DNA from: Rhizobium hidalgonense
GTDB taxonomy: Bacteria > Pseudomonadota > Alphaproteobacteria > Rhizobiales > Rhizobiaceae
Direction: 5' to 3'
Assembly (NCBI RefSeq): GCF_002914525.1
Contig: NZ_LODW01000070.1
Span: forward strand, 248,001 to 312,000
DNA length: 64,000 nt
Shown: piece after piece, positions 8,811 through 17,084 of the stretch
Position numbering within the stretch: the first letter of the stretch is position 1
Layout of the letters: each line of letters starts with the position of its first letter
Program-made: the position numbers and the translations under genes
Notes under the pieces: model-generated
The model's database searches: none
Told to the model about the DNA's origin: nothing
The model's input: the letters and a program-made list of their open reading frames with translations, nothing else

Positions 8811-9812
8811 ATGGTTCCCTTCTCCATACTCGACCTTTCCCCCGTTGCCGAAGGCAGCAGCGTGCGCCAGTCGCTCGAGAGTTCGGCGCGAATGGCCAAG
8901 AAGGCCGAGGAATTCGGTTACAAGCGCTTCTGGCTCGCCGAACATCACGGCATGCCGGGGATCGCCAGTGCCGCCACATCAGTCGTCATCGGCCATGTCG
9001 GGGCCGCGACAACGCGCATCCGCATCGGCTCCGGGGGTATCATGCTGCCCAATCATTCGCCGCTCGTCATCGCCGAGCAGTTCGGCACGCTGGAGGCGCT
9101 CTTCCCCGGCCGTGTCGATCTCGGCCTCGGGCGGGCGCCGGGAACGGACATGCGCACGGCACAGGCGCTGCGGCGCAATCTCGAGGCTGGTGCAAACAGC
9201 TTTCCGAACGACGTAGTGGAATTGCAGCAACTGCTCGATACGCCGGTCGAAAACCAGGCAATCCTCGCGGTTCCCGGCAATTCATCGCATATCCCGATCT
9301 GGCTGCTCGGCTCCAGCCTCTACAGTGCCCAGCTCGCCGCCATGCTTGGGCTTCCCTATGCCTTCGCCTCACATTTCGCGCCCGACATGCTGCTCGATGC
9401 GATTGCGATCTACCGCGACCGCTTCCAGCCCTCGGCGACACTCGACAAGCCCTATGTGATGGTCGGGGTCATGGGCGCGGTGGCGGCGACGGATGATGAC
9501 GCGCGCTATCATTTCACCTCCGCCGAGCAGCAGTTCGTCAACTTGCGCCGCAATGTCCGCGGCCCGTTCCCGCGCCCGGTGGCCGATATGGAAAATTTCT
9601 GGTCGCCGATGGAAAAGATGAACGTCGAACATACGCTGCGTTACGCCGTGGTCGGGTCGCCGCAGACGGCGGAGGCGAAACTGACTGCGTTTCTCGAGGA
9701 AACGCAGGCCGACGAGGTGATCATCTCGATGCCGATCCATGATATCGAGGTACGACTGAGGTCGGTGGAACTGTTTGCCGGGTTGGGAAGCTTCATGCGG
9801 GCGGCGGCATAG
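8811..9812 (+). CDS. LLM-class flavin-dependent oxidoreductase
   Basis: 333 residues from ATG 8811; the open frame extends upstream but family members start at the SILDLSPV strand. A bacterial luciferase-like TIM barrel of the MsnO8-like group: AEHHGMPGIASAAT near residue 43, GSGGIMLPNHSPL near 73 and LGLGRAPGTD near 105 are the typical flavin and active-site segments. Such enzymes use FMNH2 and oxygen; the substrate is unknown. The gene converges on yebC and the two share a very long palindromic terminator. Confidence 0.88.
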   Translation: MVPFSILDLSPVAEGSSVRQSLESSARMAKKAEEFGYKRFWLAEHHGMPGIASAATSVVIGHVGAATTRIRIGSGGIMLPNHSPLVIAEQFGTLEALFPGRVDLGLGRAPGTDMRTAQALRRNLEAGANSFPNDVVELQQLLDTPVENQAILAVPGNSSHIPIWLLGSSLYSAQLAAMLGLPYAFASHFAPDMLLDAIAIYRDRFQPSATLDKPYVMVGVMGAVAATDDDARYHFTSAEQQFVNLRRNVRGPFPRPVADMENFWSPMEKMNVEHTLRYAVVGSPQTAEAKLTAFLEETQADEVIISMPIHDIEVRLRSVELFAGLGSFMRAAA

Positions 9813-9823
9813 GTCGAAAAGCC

Positions 9824-9875
9824 ACGATCGCCAATGGAAACCCGGCGTCACGGCCGGGTTTCCATTGGCGATCGT
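9824..9875. terminator. Shared bidirectional terminator with 23-bp perfect stem
   Basis: Positions 9824-9846 and 9853-9875 are exact reverse complements, separated by a 6-base loop. The stem lies in the gap between the convergent LLM oxidoreductase and yebC stops and is followed by TTTAAA, so it can end transcription from both sides. Confidence 0.85.
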
Positions 9876-9885
9876 TTAAAGAGAA

Positions 9886-10632
9886 TCAGGCCGAGAGCTT
9901 GGCCAGCACTTCTTCCGAGACCTCGAAGTTCGAATAGACGTTCTGCACGTCGTCATCGTCTTCCAGGCTGTCAATGAGCTTCATTAGCGACTGGGCCTTT
10001 TCCTCGTCCACCGGCACATTGTTCTGGGCGCGCCAGACGGCCTTGACGGTTTCGGCTTCGCCGAGGCTCGATTCCAGGGCTTTCGATACTTCGCCGAGAG
10101 CCTCAAAGCCACAGGTGATGTAATGGCCCTCTTCGTCGGTCTCAACATCGTCGGCGCCGGCTTCGATCGCGGCTTCCATCACCTTGTCGGCGTCGCCAAC
10201 GGAAAGCTTGTAGGTGATTTCGCCGACATGGTCGAAGGAGAAGGAAACGGAACCGGTTTCGCCGAGAGCGCCGCCGGCCTTGGTGAAGATCGAGCGGACG
10301 TTGGAGGCGGTGCGGTTGCGGTTGTCGGTCAGAGCTTCAACGATGATCGCCGTGCCGCCGGGGCCGTAACCCTCGTAGCGGACTTCGTCGTAGTTTTCGC
10401 CATCGGCGCCGGCTGCCTTCTTGATAGCGCGGTCGATGTTGTCCTTCGGCATGGACTGGGCCTTGGCGTTCTGGATCGCCAGGCGAAGACGGGCATTCAT
10501 CATCGGGTCGGGCAAGCCGGCCTTGGCGGCTACGGTAATTTCGCGAGCAAGCTTGGAGAACATTTTCGACCGCACCGCGTCCTGGCGGCCTTTGCGGTGC
10601 ATGATGTTTTTAAACTGTGAATGGCCAGCCAT
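9886..10632 (-). CDS. yebC: YebC/PmpR family protein (translation or transcription factor)
   Basis: 248 residues from the conserved start MAGHSQFKNI; five upstream codons in frame are not part of the family. Three-domain YebC fold, with hallmark segments AGHSQFKNIMHRKG, MPKDNIDRAI and YEGYGPGGTAI. Family members have been described as DNA-binding regulators and more recently as factors that relieve ribosome stalling; which role applies here is unknown. In many alphaproteobacteria yebC is next to ruvC; here two rightward genes separate them. Confidence 0.96.
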   Translation of the reverse strand: MAGHSQFKNIMHRKGRQDAVRSKMFSKLAREITVAAKAGLPDPMMNARLRLAIQNAKAQSMPKDNIDRAIKKAAGADGENYDEVRYEGYGPGGTAIIVEALTDNRNRTASNVRSIFTKAGGALGETGSVSFSFDHVGEITYKLSVGDADKVMEAAIEAGADDVETDEEGHYITCGFEALGEVSKALESSLGEAETVKAVWRAQNNVPVDEEKAQSLMKLIDSLEDDDDVQNVYSNFEVSEEVLAKLSA

Positions 10633-10749
10633 GGCATCCCTGTCCACGTCTCATTGTTCGGAATGGGCCGCCTTATAAGAGCGAAACGGCACCCGTTCAA
10701 GGAAAAAGCGGTGGATTTGCTTGATGATGCACGGGTTCTGCCGCCTGTC

Positions 10750-11186
10750 TCAATCAACCGTCAGCCGCTTGCGGCTAGCGAAGAAACCATGTCCGTCCTG
10801 GCGTCGGCACCGCATCCCTTCCGTGCCGGAGGTGCAGGAATAAGGCCCGCCCTTCCAGCTCTCGCCATAGTCGAGCACATGCTCGTCGCTGCAGCAGGCG
10901 GTGTCGCCGACCATCTTGAAGATATAGGCCTTGCCGCTCGCCGGCAGGAGGATGAGGCGGACATAGAGCGGTTCGATACGATCACAGGCAAGCTCTGGCC
11001 CGCCGTCTTCGGGAACATACATTTCGACGCCGCCCTTTGGCGTATAGACGCAGCCTATATTTCTTGTGGGCTGACGAAGACGACGTGGCCGTTTTCGTCG
11101 GGCTTGAAGGTCTTTTCCGCCGCAAGGCCTCTGGGCGCAAAGGCTGCGCAAAATATCAAAGCAAGAATCGAATGTCGCGTTCGCAT
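10750..11186 (-). pseudogene. Small secreted protein gene with frameshift
   Basis: Two frames together give one plausible protein of about 145 residues. From ATG 11186 one frame encodes a signal peptide (MRTRHSILALIFCAAFA) and a mature start ending HVVFVSPQEI before a TAG. The adjacent frame continues with NIGCVYTPKGGVEMYV and runs, with six cysteines, to the stop at 10750. Joining the frames at about 11062-11075 gives FVSP-TRNIGCVYTP, a pattern typical of small secreted proteins that begin with an SPSxNIGC motif. Either a genuine inactivating indel or a sequencing error. Function unknown. Confidence 0.65.
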
Positions 11187-11312
11187 CGTGATCCTCTCCG
11201 GTGGGGCGCACTATCGCATATTCCTCTGCTGTGAAAAGCGGGCGTGGCTCTACGGAACAAAGGCAGGAGGATGACGTTTCAACGGAACTCCACCCAACGG
11301 AAAGGAACGGTC

Positions 11313-11816
11313 ATGGCAAGTCTCAGCGAGGCGCAGGAACAGCCAGCACGTCAGCTCTGGGATCAGGTCAACGATGTTCATGCCGGCATGCTCGGAATTT
11401 CCGGGATGGACATGCACATGCAGCCGATGGCGCCGCATGCCGACCCCACAACCAATACGATCTGGTTCTATACCAAGACCGATGCAGAGATCGTGCGGGC
11501 CATAAAGCCCGGCAGCCGCGCGCATTTCTGCCTCGTCGGCAAGGATCATGACTATCACGCCTGCCTTGCCGGTGTGATCGAAGTGCGCCCTGACCCTTCC
11601 AAAATCGAGGAATATTGGAATTCGATCGTGGCTGCCTGGTATGACGGCGGCAAGAAGGATCCCAAGCTTACCATGCTTTCCCTGCATGTCGACGATGCCG
11701 AGATCTGGGTCTCCACCGGCAACAGCCTGAAATTCGGGTGGGAGATCGCCAAGGCCAATCTCGATGATGACAAGACGCCGGATATCGGCATCAGGCGTCA
11801 TCTGCAGTTTGCCTGA
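11313..11816 (+). CDS. Pyridoxamine 5'-phosphate oxidase-family (general stress) protein
   Basis: 167 residues from ATG 11313, which has AAGGAA seven bases ahead. Split-barrel flavin-binding fold as in general stress protein 26: the TNTIWFYTKTDAEIVRAI and SRAHFCLVGKDHDYHACL segments form the barrel, and a Trp-rich C-terminal part (EYWNSIVAAWYDGGKKDP) is typical of the group. Likely binds FMN or a related flavin; no enzymatic activity can be assigned. Single gene, divergent from the frameshifted secreted-protein gene. Confidence 0.85.
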   Translation: MASLSEAQEQPARQLWDQVNDVHAGMLGISGMDMHMQPMAPHADPTTNTIWFYTKTDAEIVRAIKPGSRAHFCLVGKDHDYHACLAGVIEVRPDPSKIEEYWNSIVAAWYDGGKKDPKLTMLSLHVDDAEIWVSTGNSLKFGWEIAKANLDDDKTPDIGIRRHLQFA

Positions 11817-11846
11817 TGCGCAATGCCCTGATGTAACCGGGCCTTT

Positions 11847-12692
11847 TTACTGCACACCCTTCAGTACGTAGATCAACGGCTTTTTCGGCAGCGTGCGCAT
11901 CGAGACGGTGATGCTATCATCGGGTGCGTTGGCGACGTCGAAATCCTTGCCGAACATCGAGACGAAGGCCTCGACCGGCGGGCCGCGCCGGTGCATCGGC
12001 AGAATCAACGACGAGCGCAGCCGCTTGATGACGCGGCTCATGCTGTCGGCGCCCATGGTCAGGCCGCCATCGACCGGGACCATGACGGCGTCGAGGCGGC
12101 CGATCTCGGTATAGTGGGCATCTGTCAGTTCATAATGCAGATGGCCGAGATGGCCGATGCAGAGGCCGGCGATTTCGAAAATGAAGATGGAATTGCCGTT
12201 CTCCTGCGAGCCGCCGAGGCCATAACTGAAGCGGATATCCGTCGCGACATTGCGGATATAGGCGTCGCCGATGACGAGTTTGATTTCGGCCTTCTCGCCC
12301 GGAACATCGCTCCAGCCATGCAGCACATGCTTGATTTCAGGATCGGGCGCCAAGGTAAAATGGCTCGTGTGCGCCTTGTTCATGGTCACGACGTCGGGCA
12401 TCGTCGCCGGCCTGTACCAGCCGTTATAGTCTGTCGCGATGACGATGCCGCCAGGAGTTTCGATCTCGAAGGTGGAATGGCCGCGGAAGGTCAATTTGAC
12501 GTCCCCGCCCTCGGAGACGGCGGGCGTCAAGGTGGCGGCGCCGGAAAAGCTTGCGAAGGTTGCCTTGGGGATATTCTGCGCGATTGCCTGGCACTGGCTG
12601 ACGGGCGTTCGCTGTTCCTGGGCTCCGGCGGGAACTGGCGCAGCGAAGGTTGCAAAGCATGCGATAGCGAGGACAAGATATTGCGGCTTCAT
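11847..12692 (-). CDS. Secreted MBL-fold (UlaG-like) metallo-hydrolase
   Basis: 281 residues with a cleavable signal peptide ending near AGAQEQ (residue 25). The mature part resembles the metallo-beta-lactamase-like proteins of the UlaG group: RGHSTFEIETPGG, a strand IATDYNG, a short NKAHTSHF segment where the HxHxDH motif would be, and GHLGHLHYEL further on. The classical HxHxDH is degenerate (AHTSHF), so the metal site may differ from the canonical one. Periplasmic; substrate unknown. Confidence 0.75.
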   Translation of the reverse strand: MKPQYLVLAIACFATFAAPVPAGAQEQRTPVSQCQAIAQNIPKATFASFSGAATLTPAVSEGGDVKLTFRGHSTFEIETPGGIVIATDYNGWYRPATMPDVVTMNKAHTSHFTLAPDPEIKHVLHGWSDVPGEKAEIKLVIGDAYIRNVATDIRFSYGLGGSQENGNSIFIFEIAGLCIGHLGHLHYELTDAHYTEIGRLDAVMVPVDGGLTMGADSMSRVIKRLRSSLILPMHRRGPPVEAFVSMFGKDFDVANAPDDSITVSMRTLPKKPLIYVLKGVQ

Positions 12693-12800
12693 GCCACCCT
12701 CCGGCGCTCCATCACTTTGAATTGGCGGCGGGAGGATGCGGCATGAGGTCGCAGCGGTCCAGACTGGGGATGCTCACAATTGCGTGTTGCGCGGATGTCT

Positions 12801-12853
12801 AGAAAAGCATGATGTCACCCGAAAACCGCTCACACTTTTCGGCATCATGCCCT
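12801..12853. repeat. Palindromic intergenic repeat, copy 1
   Basis: First of three copies of an about 50-bp imperfect palindrome bounded by GCATGATG and CATCATGC, with the core CCGAAAACCGCTCACACTTT. Other copies are at 18924-18971 (inverted) and 32533-32582. This copy abuts the stop codon of the downstream YmdB-like gene, so it may double as its 3' end structure. Confidence 0.9.
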
Positions 12854-13676
12854 ATCGCCAGAACTCCGGCACCGTCTCGGCCAGCCGCGGTCCGAGCCGG
12901 AGCGGCGCGATCTTTTCGGCCAGTCCGGTCGCATCGGAAATCTCCACGCCGACGCCGCAGATCGTCGCGGGCCCGTTTGCTGCTTCCATGCGGCCCTTTG
13001 GCATCTTGGAGATGAAGCGGTTGAGCGGCTCCTCCTTGTCCATGCCGAGGGAGGAATCGTAATCGCCGCACATGCCGGCATCCGACATATAGGCGGTTCC
13101 GCCGTTCAGGATCTGCGTGTCGGCCGTCGGCACATGCGTGTGGGTGCCCACGACGAAACTGGCGCGGCCGTCGACGAAATGGCCGAAGCACTGCTTTTCG
13201 CTGGTCGCTTCAGCGTGGAAATCAAAAATGATCGCATCGGCCTGCTCCTTCAGCGGGCAGGCGTCCAGGATCACCTCGGCCGATTTGAAGGGATCGTCGA
13301 GCTCCGGGTGCATGAAGACCCGGCCCATGACGTTGGCAACGAGTACACGCGCACCGTTCCTGGCATAGAACAGGCCGGAGCCGCGGCCGGGCGTGCCTTG
13401 CGGATAGTTGGCCGGCCGCAGGAATTGATCGTGGCGCCCGGCAAAAGCCACGGCTTCCTTCTGGTCCCAGACGTGATTGCCCGTCGTCACCACATCGGCG
13501 CCGGCATTGATCGTTTCCAGAAAGATGTCTTCGGTGATGCCGAAGCCGCCGGCGGCATTCTCGCCGTTGACGACGACGAAATCGAGCTTGAGGTCGGAGA
13601 TCAGGCCCGGAAGGCGGTCCCAGACCGCTGTGCGTCCCGTCTTGCCGACCATGTCACCCAGAAAAAGCAGCCGCAT
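12852..13676 (-). CDS. YmdB-like metallophosphoesterase (TIGR00282 type)
   Basis: 274 residues, full length for the YmdB family of dinuclear metal phosphodiesterases (cyclic-nucleotide hydrolysis is reported for the Bacillus member). Metal-ligand motifs in order: GDMVGKTGR (residues 7-15), NGENAAGG (about 38-45), GNHVWD (about 66-71), FHAEATSEK (about 150) and GTHTHVPTAD (about 175). Its start lies 3 bases after the stop of the 5-FCL gene (TAG-GGA-ATG), so the two are translationally coupled. Confidence 0.92.
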   Translation of the reverse strand: MRLLFLGDMVGKTGRTAVWDRLPGLISDLKLDFVVVNGENAAGGFGITEDIFLETINAGADVVTTGNHVWDQKEAVAFAGRHDQFLRPANYPQGTPGRGSGLFYARNGARVLVANVMGRVFMHPELDDPFKSAEVILDACPLKEQADAIIFDFHAEATSEKQCFGHFVDGRASFVVGTHTHVPTADTQILNGGTAYMSDAGMCGDYDSSLGMDKEEPLNRFISKMPKGRMEAANGPATICGVGVEISDATGLAEKIAPLRLGPRLAETVPEFWR

Positions 13677-13679
13677 TCC

Positions 13680-14267
13680 CTATCCAATCCAAGAGGCAAA
13701 AAAGCGAAGGCCGCTTTCTGTCAGGATGGCATCCAGGCTTATGTCGTGCGGCTCGTCGGGCACATGTGCCACTTCCTGGCAGTCGAATGCAATGCCGATC
13801 AGCTTCGGATGCAGGCCTTTTTGCCTTAGTCGGTCGATGGCGCGGTCGTAATGGCCGGCGCCGTAGCCGATGCGGTGGCCTCTGATATCGAAGGCTGAAA
13901 GCGGCACCAGCATGATTTCCGGATCGAGAATGGCGGCATCCGCCCCAGGGCCGACCGTGCCGAAACCGGTATCGACAAGCGGCGCACCCTCGGCCAGTTC
14001 GCGAAAGACGATGGTCTGCCGATCGAGGATCGCCGGCACGCAGAGCCGTGCACCGCGCACGGCAAATCGCGCCATCAGCGGCCTGAGATCAGCTTCCGAA
14101 CGGATCGGCAGGAAGCCGGAGACAATCGTGCCCAGCGCAAAGCCCACGGCCTCGCCGGCATGATCGGCCATTGCGAGACTTTTGGAGGCGCGGTTCTCGG
14201 GAGAAATGGCGTCGCGTGCCGACAGTCGTTCGTTGCGCAGCTGCGCTTTCAGTTCTTTCACGGTCAT
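13680..14267 (-). CDS. 5-formyltetrahydrofolate cyclo-ligase
   Basis: 195 residues from ATG 14267 (MTVKELKAQLR); an in-frame ATG 12 codons upstream is possible. Converts 5-formyl-THF to 5,10-methenyl-THF with ATP. Family signatures: the basic N-terminus, the IVSGFLPIRSEADLRPL segment and the C-terminal GYGAGHYDRAIDRLR phosphate-binding loop. In alphaproteobacteria the 6S RNA gene often lies just upstream of this gene; the 118-base gap here is too short for a full copy and I see no convincing fold. Confidence 0.92.
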   Translation of the reverse strand: MTVKELKAQLRNERLSARDAISPENRASKSLAMADHAGEAVGFALGTIVSGFLPIRSEADLRPLMARFAVRGARLCVPAILDRQTIVFRELAEGAPLVDTGFGTVGPGADAAILDPEIMLVPLSAFDIRGHRIGYGAGHYDRAIDRLRQKGLHPKLIGIAFDCQEVAHVPDEPHDISLDAILTESGLRFFASWIG

Positions 14268-14385
14268 TCGATCCGCCGGATATGGAAAGGTTCGAGCGAG
14301 CATAGACGGCTGGGTGCCCGATGCAAATGCCGGATGCGACGGCGCTGCGCCCATTTCACGCCCTGTCGCGGGATGCGGCCGAAGA

Positions 14386-15087
14386 TCAGACGACGATGCT
14401 TGTCGGTCTTGTCGCGGTGTCGGTGGAGAAAGCTGCCATATCAGGAACGGCATTCGCCCCGGTCTGCCGGTTGTGCTGCCGCAGATCGTGCATCGCCTTT
14501 TCGAGCAATTGCTTGAGTTCGCGCACCACCGCCTTGAACTCTTCCATCGTTTCTCGATCATCGGCGGAAATGGTCGAGAATTTCGGGGCATCCTCGGCGA
14601 CGCTCTGATAGGCCTTGCGGGCGCTGGTGGCGGCGTCCGGTTCCTCGGAGCCGGTCGCGGTTTCGGTTTCTCCCGAGGCATCTGTCAGCGCAGCGTCGGC
14701 GCCGCTCGTTGCGGCCGCCGCTGCATCCGGGGTCGCATCTACCGCGACGGCGGCCGAGCTGCCGGTCGCGACTGATGATGCGAATTCGGAGGCGGCGGTG
14801 CCGAGCTTGCGCGCCAGTTCGGCGGCCAGACGGGCGACCACTTCGGGCGGCATATTGGAGCTGCGCAGCATCTCCAATTGCTGCTTTGCCTCTTCGAGCT
14901 TGCGTTGCGCCTTCGTCTTGGCTTCATCCCCGGAATTCGCCAAAGTCTGCCGCATCTGCTGCAGCGTCTGGGTACTGCGCTGCAGCTTCAGCACCCCCTG
15001 ATCAGTCTCGTTTCCCGCGGCAGATATGACCGCTGCTGAAGACGTGGCGCGCAAGATGACGGAGGCAGACGTGGTTGCGACCTGCAT
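14386..15087 (-). CDS. Conserved-looking hypothetical protein with coiled coil and Ala-rich region
   Basis: 233 residues if started at ATG 15087; a longer start 15 codons upstream is possible. No signal peptide or membrane segment. A heptad-rich helix (residues about 34-75, rich in Q, K, E and L) is followed by an Ala/Thr/Asp-rich, probably disordered stretch (about 100-160) and a second charged helix (ETMEEFKAVVRELKQLLEKA, about 185-205). I do not recognise the family. The SD is weak, and the 118 bases to the 5-FCL start allow co-transcription. Confidence 0.65.
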   Translation of the reverse strand: MQVATTSASVILRATSSAAVISAAGNETDQGVLKLQRSTQTLQQMRQTLANSGDEAKTKAQRKLEEAKQQLEMLRSSNMPPEVVARLAAELARKLGTAASEFASSVATGSSAAVAVDATPDAAAAATSGADAALTDASGETETATGSEEPDAATSARKAYQSVAEDAPKFSTISADDRETMEEFKAVVRELKQLLEKAMHDLRQHNRQTGANAVPDMAAFSTDTATRPTSIVV

Positions 15088-15141
15088 GGACAATCCCCGA
15101 CAGTTCGGGGCCTCGATTGCTTTTCGGCGCATCTTGCAACG

Positions 15142-16059
15142 TCAGACTTGCGTGGACCTGTGTTGTGGGGCAGCCGGCAGCGCGGCGGCGAGCTGTTGCA
15201 TCGTCTCCTCAAACAACGGCGCCCCGCCCGGCATCCAGCCGAGCGCACGGATTTTTGCGGTGCTCATGGGATTGAGCGCCCCCTTGTCGGCGGGGGGCGG
15301 CAGCAGGTGCCGACAGCCGGTCTCGCGCCGGATGGGTGAAAGGATATCGCGCGTGTCGACCGATATGTCCGAGACGTTGAACACCTCGCCGGAGATACGG
15401 CTGCTCTCTGTCTCCAGCATCAGCCGCACCGCACGCCCGAGGTCGCGGCCGTGAAGCTCCGTTCCCACACGTGAATCAACCGGTCGGCCGCCGAGGTAAT
15501 CGGCGATGACACCGTCCCATTTGTTCGGCGAGAGATCGCCGTAGATGCCGGTCGCCCTCAGGCTTACGCCGGCAAAACCTGGGGTGGAGAGGTGGGCAAG
15601 TGCGCGTTCGGCATCGAGCTTGACCTGGCCGTAGAGGGTTTCTGGCTTGGCCAGCATCGTTTCCCAGAGCTCGGTTCCTTCAGGATGTTGACCATAGGCG
15701 GCGCGGCTGGAGAGGAAGATGCAACGGCGCGTGCCTGCGCGTTTGGCAGCTTCGAAAAGACGGACGGTGCCATCGAGATTGAGCCTGTGAAAGGTCTTCG
15801 GATCGTCGCCCTCGCCGCCGCGGTATTTGCCCGGAACATGGCTGAAGGCGGCGTGGACGAAGAAATAGGCATCGTCGAAGACGTCGATCTGGTCCTTGTC
15901 GGGATCGAGCGAAAGGGCTGCAAACTCGACCGGGCGCGAGAAGAGGCGCGGGTGGGGCGCACGGCGTCCGCCGACGATCACCTGATAGCCGGCGGTCAGT
16001 AGCTCCTCGACGACATAGCGGCCGACGAGACCCGTTCCGCCGGATACCAGTACCTTCAT
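15142..16059 (-). CDS. sqdC: Extended SDR reductase/epimerase SqdC (sulfolipid operon)
   Basis: 305 residues. Rossmann fold with GGTGLVGRYV at residues 7-16 and the YGQVK catalytic Tyr/Lys pair near residue 143. The protein alone is a generic NAD(P)-dependent epimerase/dehydratase; its position as third gene after sqdB and a glycogenin-like transferase matches the sqdBDC operon described in Rhodobacter, where SqdC affects sulfoquinovosyl diacylglycerol formation. The start overlaps the end of sqdD by 4 bases (ATGA). Symbol assigned by context. Confidence 0.78.
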   Translation of the reverse strand: MKVLVSGGTGLVGRYVVEELLTAGYQVIVGGRRAPHPRLFSRPVEFAALSLDPDKDQIDVFDDAYFFVHAAFSHVPGKYRGGEGDDPKTFHRLNLDGTVRLFEAAKRAGTRRCIFLSSRAAYGQHPEGTELWETMLAKPETLYGQVKLDAERALAHLSTPGFAGVSLRATGIYGDLSPNKWDGVIADYLGGRPVDSRVGTELHGRDLGRAVRLMLETESSRISGEVFNVSDISVDTRDILSPIRRETGCRHLLPPPADKGALNPMSTAKIRALGWMPGGAPLFEETMQQLAAALPAAPQHRSTQV

Positions 16060-16880
16060 ATTGCCCCTTCCGGATTGTCCAGCGCCGTAATCTCGGGCAC
16101 ATCGCTGTTATGGTGGAAATGGTGCCACAAATCGATCAAAGGTTGTAGCTGCGCTGCCTTGAGATGATCTTTTTCCCACGGTTTTTCATACTGGTAGTGC
16201 AGGATCGAAATGCTCTTCCAGTCCCAAAGCTCCGGCATGGTGAACCATACATATTGCAGCATGTTGAAATAAACCGGCAGGCCGTGCCAATCCGGGAAGA
16301 AGGTCTCCAGAAAGGTCTGGTCGGTGCGGCGCCAGAAGGTGTCTGGCCTGTCGAGCCTTTCGAGCATGTGCCGGAATGTGTCATGCGAGGGCGTGGCGAC
16401 GAAGACGCCGGAATTCATGCGGCGGAAGTCGGCGAGGCTTTCATAGACATTGGGGGCGGCGGAAAATTCCGGGTAGAGGAAGAGCTTGTCGACGTTCTTC
16501 AGCACCAGGGCGTCGGCATCGATGAAGACGCAGCGCTCATATTCGACGAGCTGCCACAGCCTGAGCTTGCAGAAATTGTCGAGCGGCGAATGGAAATCCG
16601 GCTTGCGGCCCTTGGTGAAGGGGGCCGCGGAATGGAGCTGGCCGCGCGCATGGCGTTCGTTGAAGGCGGCAGACAGCGGCAGATGCTCGACCTCGATCAG
16701 GCGACAGCCGAGGGTCTTGAGCGGGGCGAGGGCGGCCGCATCGACGCCGGCGGTGTGGAGGACGACGATGTCGGCGCTGATGGCGGTGCGCCTCAGTGAG
16801 TGGACGAGGGCGGTCGCGCCCAGGGCGTAGTCGGCATTGGTGACGAGGGTGACGTAGGCAAAGTTTGAGGTAGATGTCAT
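16056..16880 (-). CDS. sqdD: Glycogenin-like glycosyltransferase SqdD (GT8)
   Basis: 274 residues, GT-A fold of family 8. N-terminal YVTLVTNADYALGATALVHS, a metal-binding FIDADALV (DxD) near residue 121 and the typical NSGVFVATPS near 155 are visible. In the sulfolipid pathway this protein is thought to help transfer sulfoquinovose to diacylglycerol at the inner membrane. It lies between sqdB and sqdC on the same strand. The 204-base gap to sqdB is unusually large for an operon and is filled by a palindromic repeat element. Confidence 0.82.
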   Translation of the reverse strand: MTSTSNFAYVTLVTNADYALGATALVHSLRRTAISADIVVLHTAGVDAAALAPLKTLGCRLIEVEHLPLSAAFNERHARGQLHSAAPFTKGRKPDFHSPLDNFCKLRLWQLVEYERCVFIDADALVLKNVDKLFLYPEFSAAPNVYESLADFRRMNSGVFVATPSHDTFRHMLERLDRPDTFWRRTDQTFLETFFPDWHGLPVYFNMLQYVWFTMPELWDWKSISILHYQYEKPWEKDHLKAAQLQPLIDLWHHFHHNSDVPEITALDNPEGAI

Positions 16881-16904
16881 TGGCGCCGGCCGCTTCCACC
16901 CACG

Positions 16905-17040
16905 CCCTCATTCCTGTGCTGGTCAAAGGAATCCAGCCACGGCGCGTCCGCGCCGTGAATGACTCTCCTGCGGCCAATGACTTGGGCGCGCTGGATTCCT
17001 GTGACATCCCTCGGGCTAAACCCGAGGACGGGAATGAGGG
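16905..17040. repeat. Nested palindromic element between sqdB and sqdD
   Basis: The outer arms CCCTCATTCC and GGAATGAGGG, the middle arms GGAATCCAGC and GCTGGATTCC, and two inner hairpins (ACGGCGCG/CGCGCCGT and CCTCGGG/CCCGAGG) form a nested palindrome. The right half resembles the element found inside tilS at 26088-26143, so both belong to one mobile palindromic repeat family. Confidence 0.8.
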
Positions 17041-17084
17041 GGAGACTATTGGACTGGCCGGGCTTCAACACATCAGGCCTTCGC

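Noticed and set aside
14268..14385. 6S RNA upstream of the 5-FCL gene
   Set aside because: The gap is shorter than a 6S RNA and I could not draw the long stem with a central bubble.
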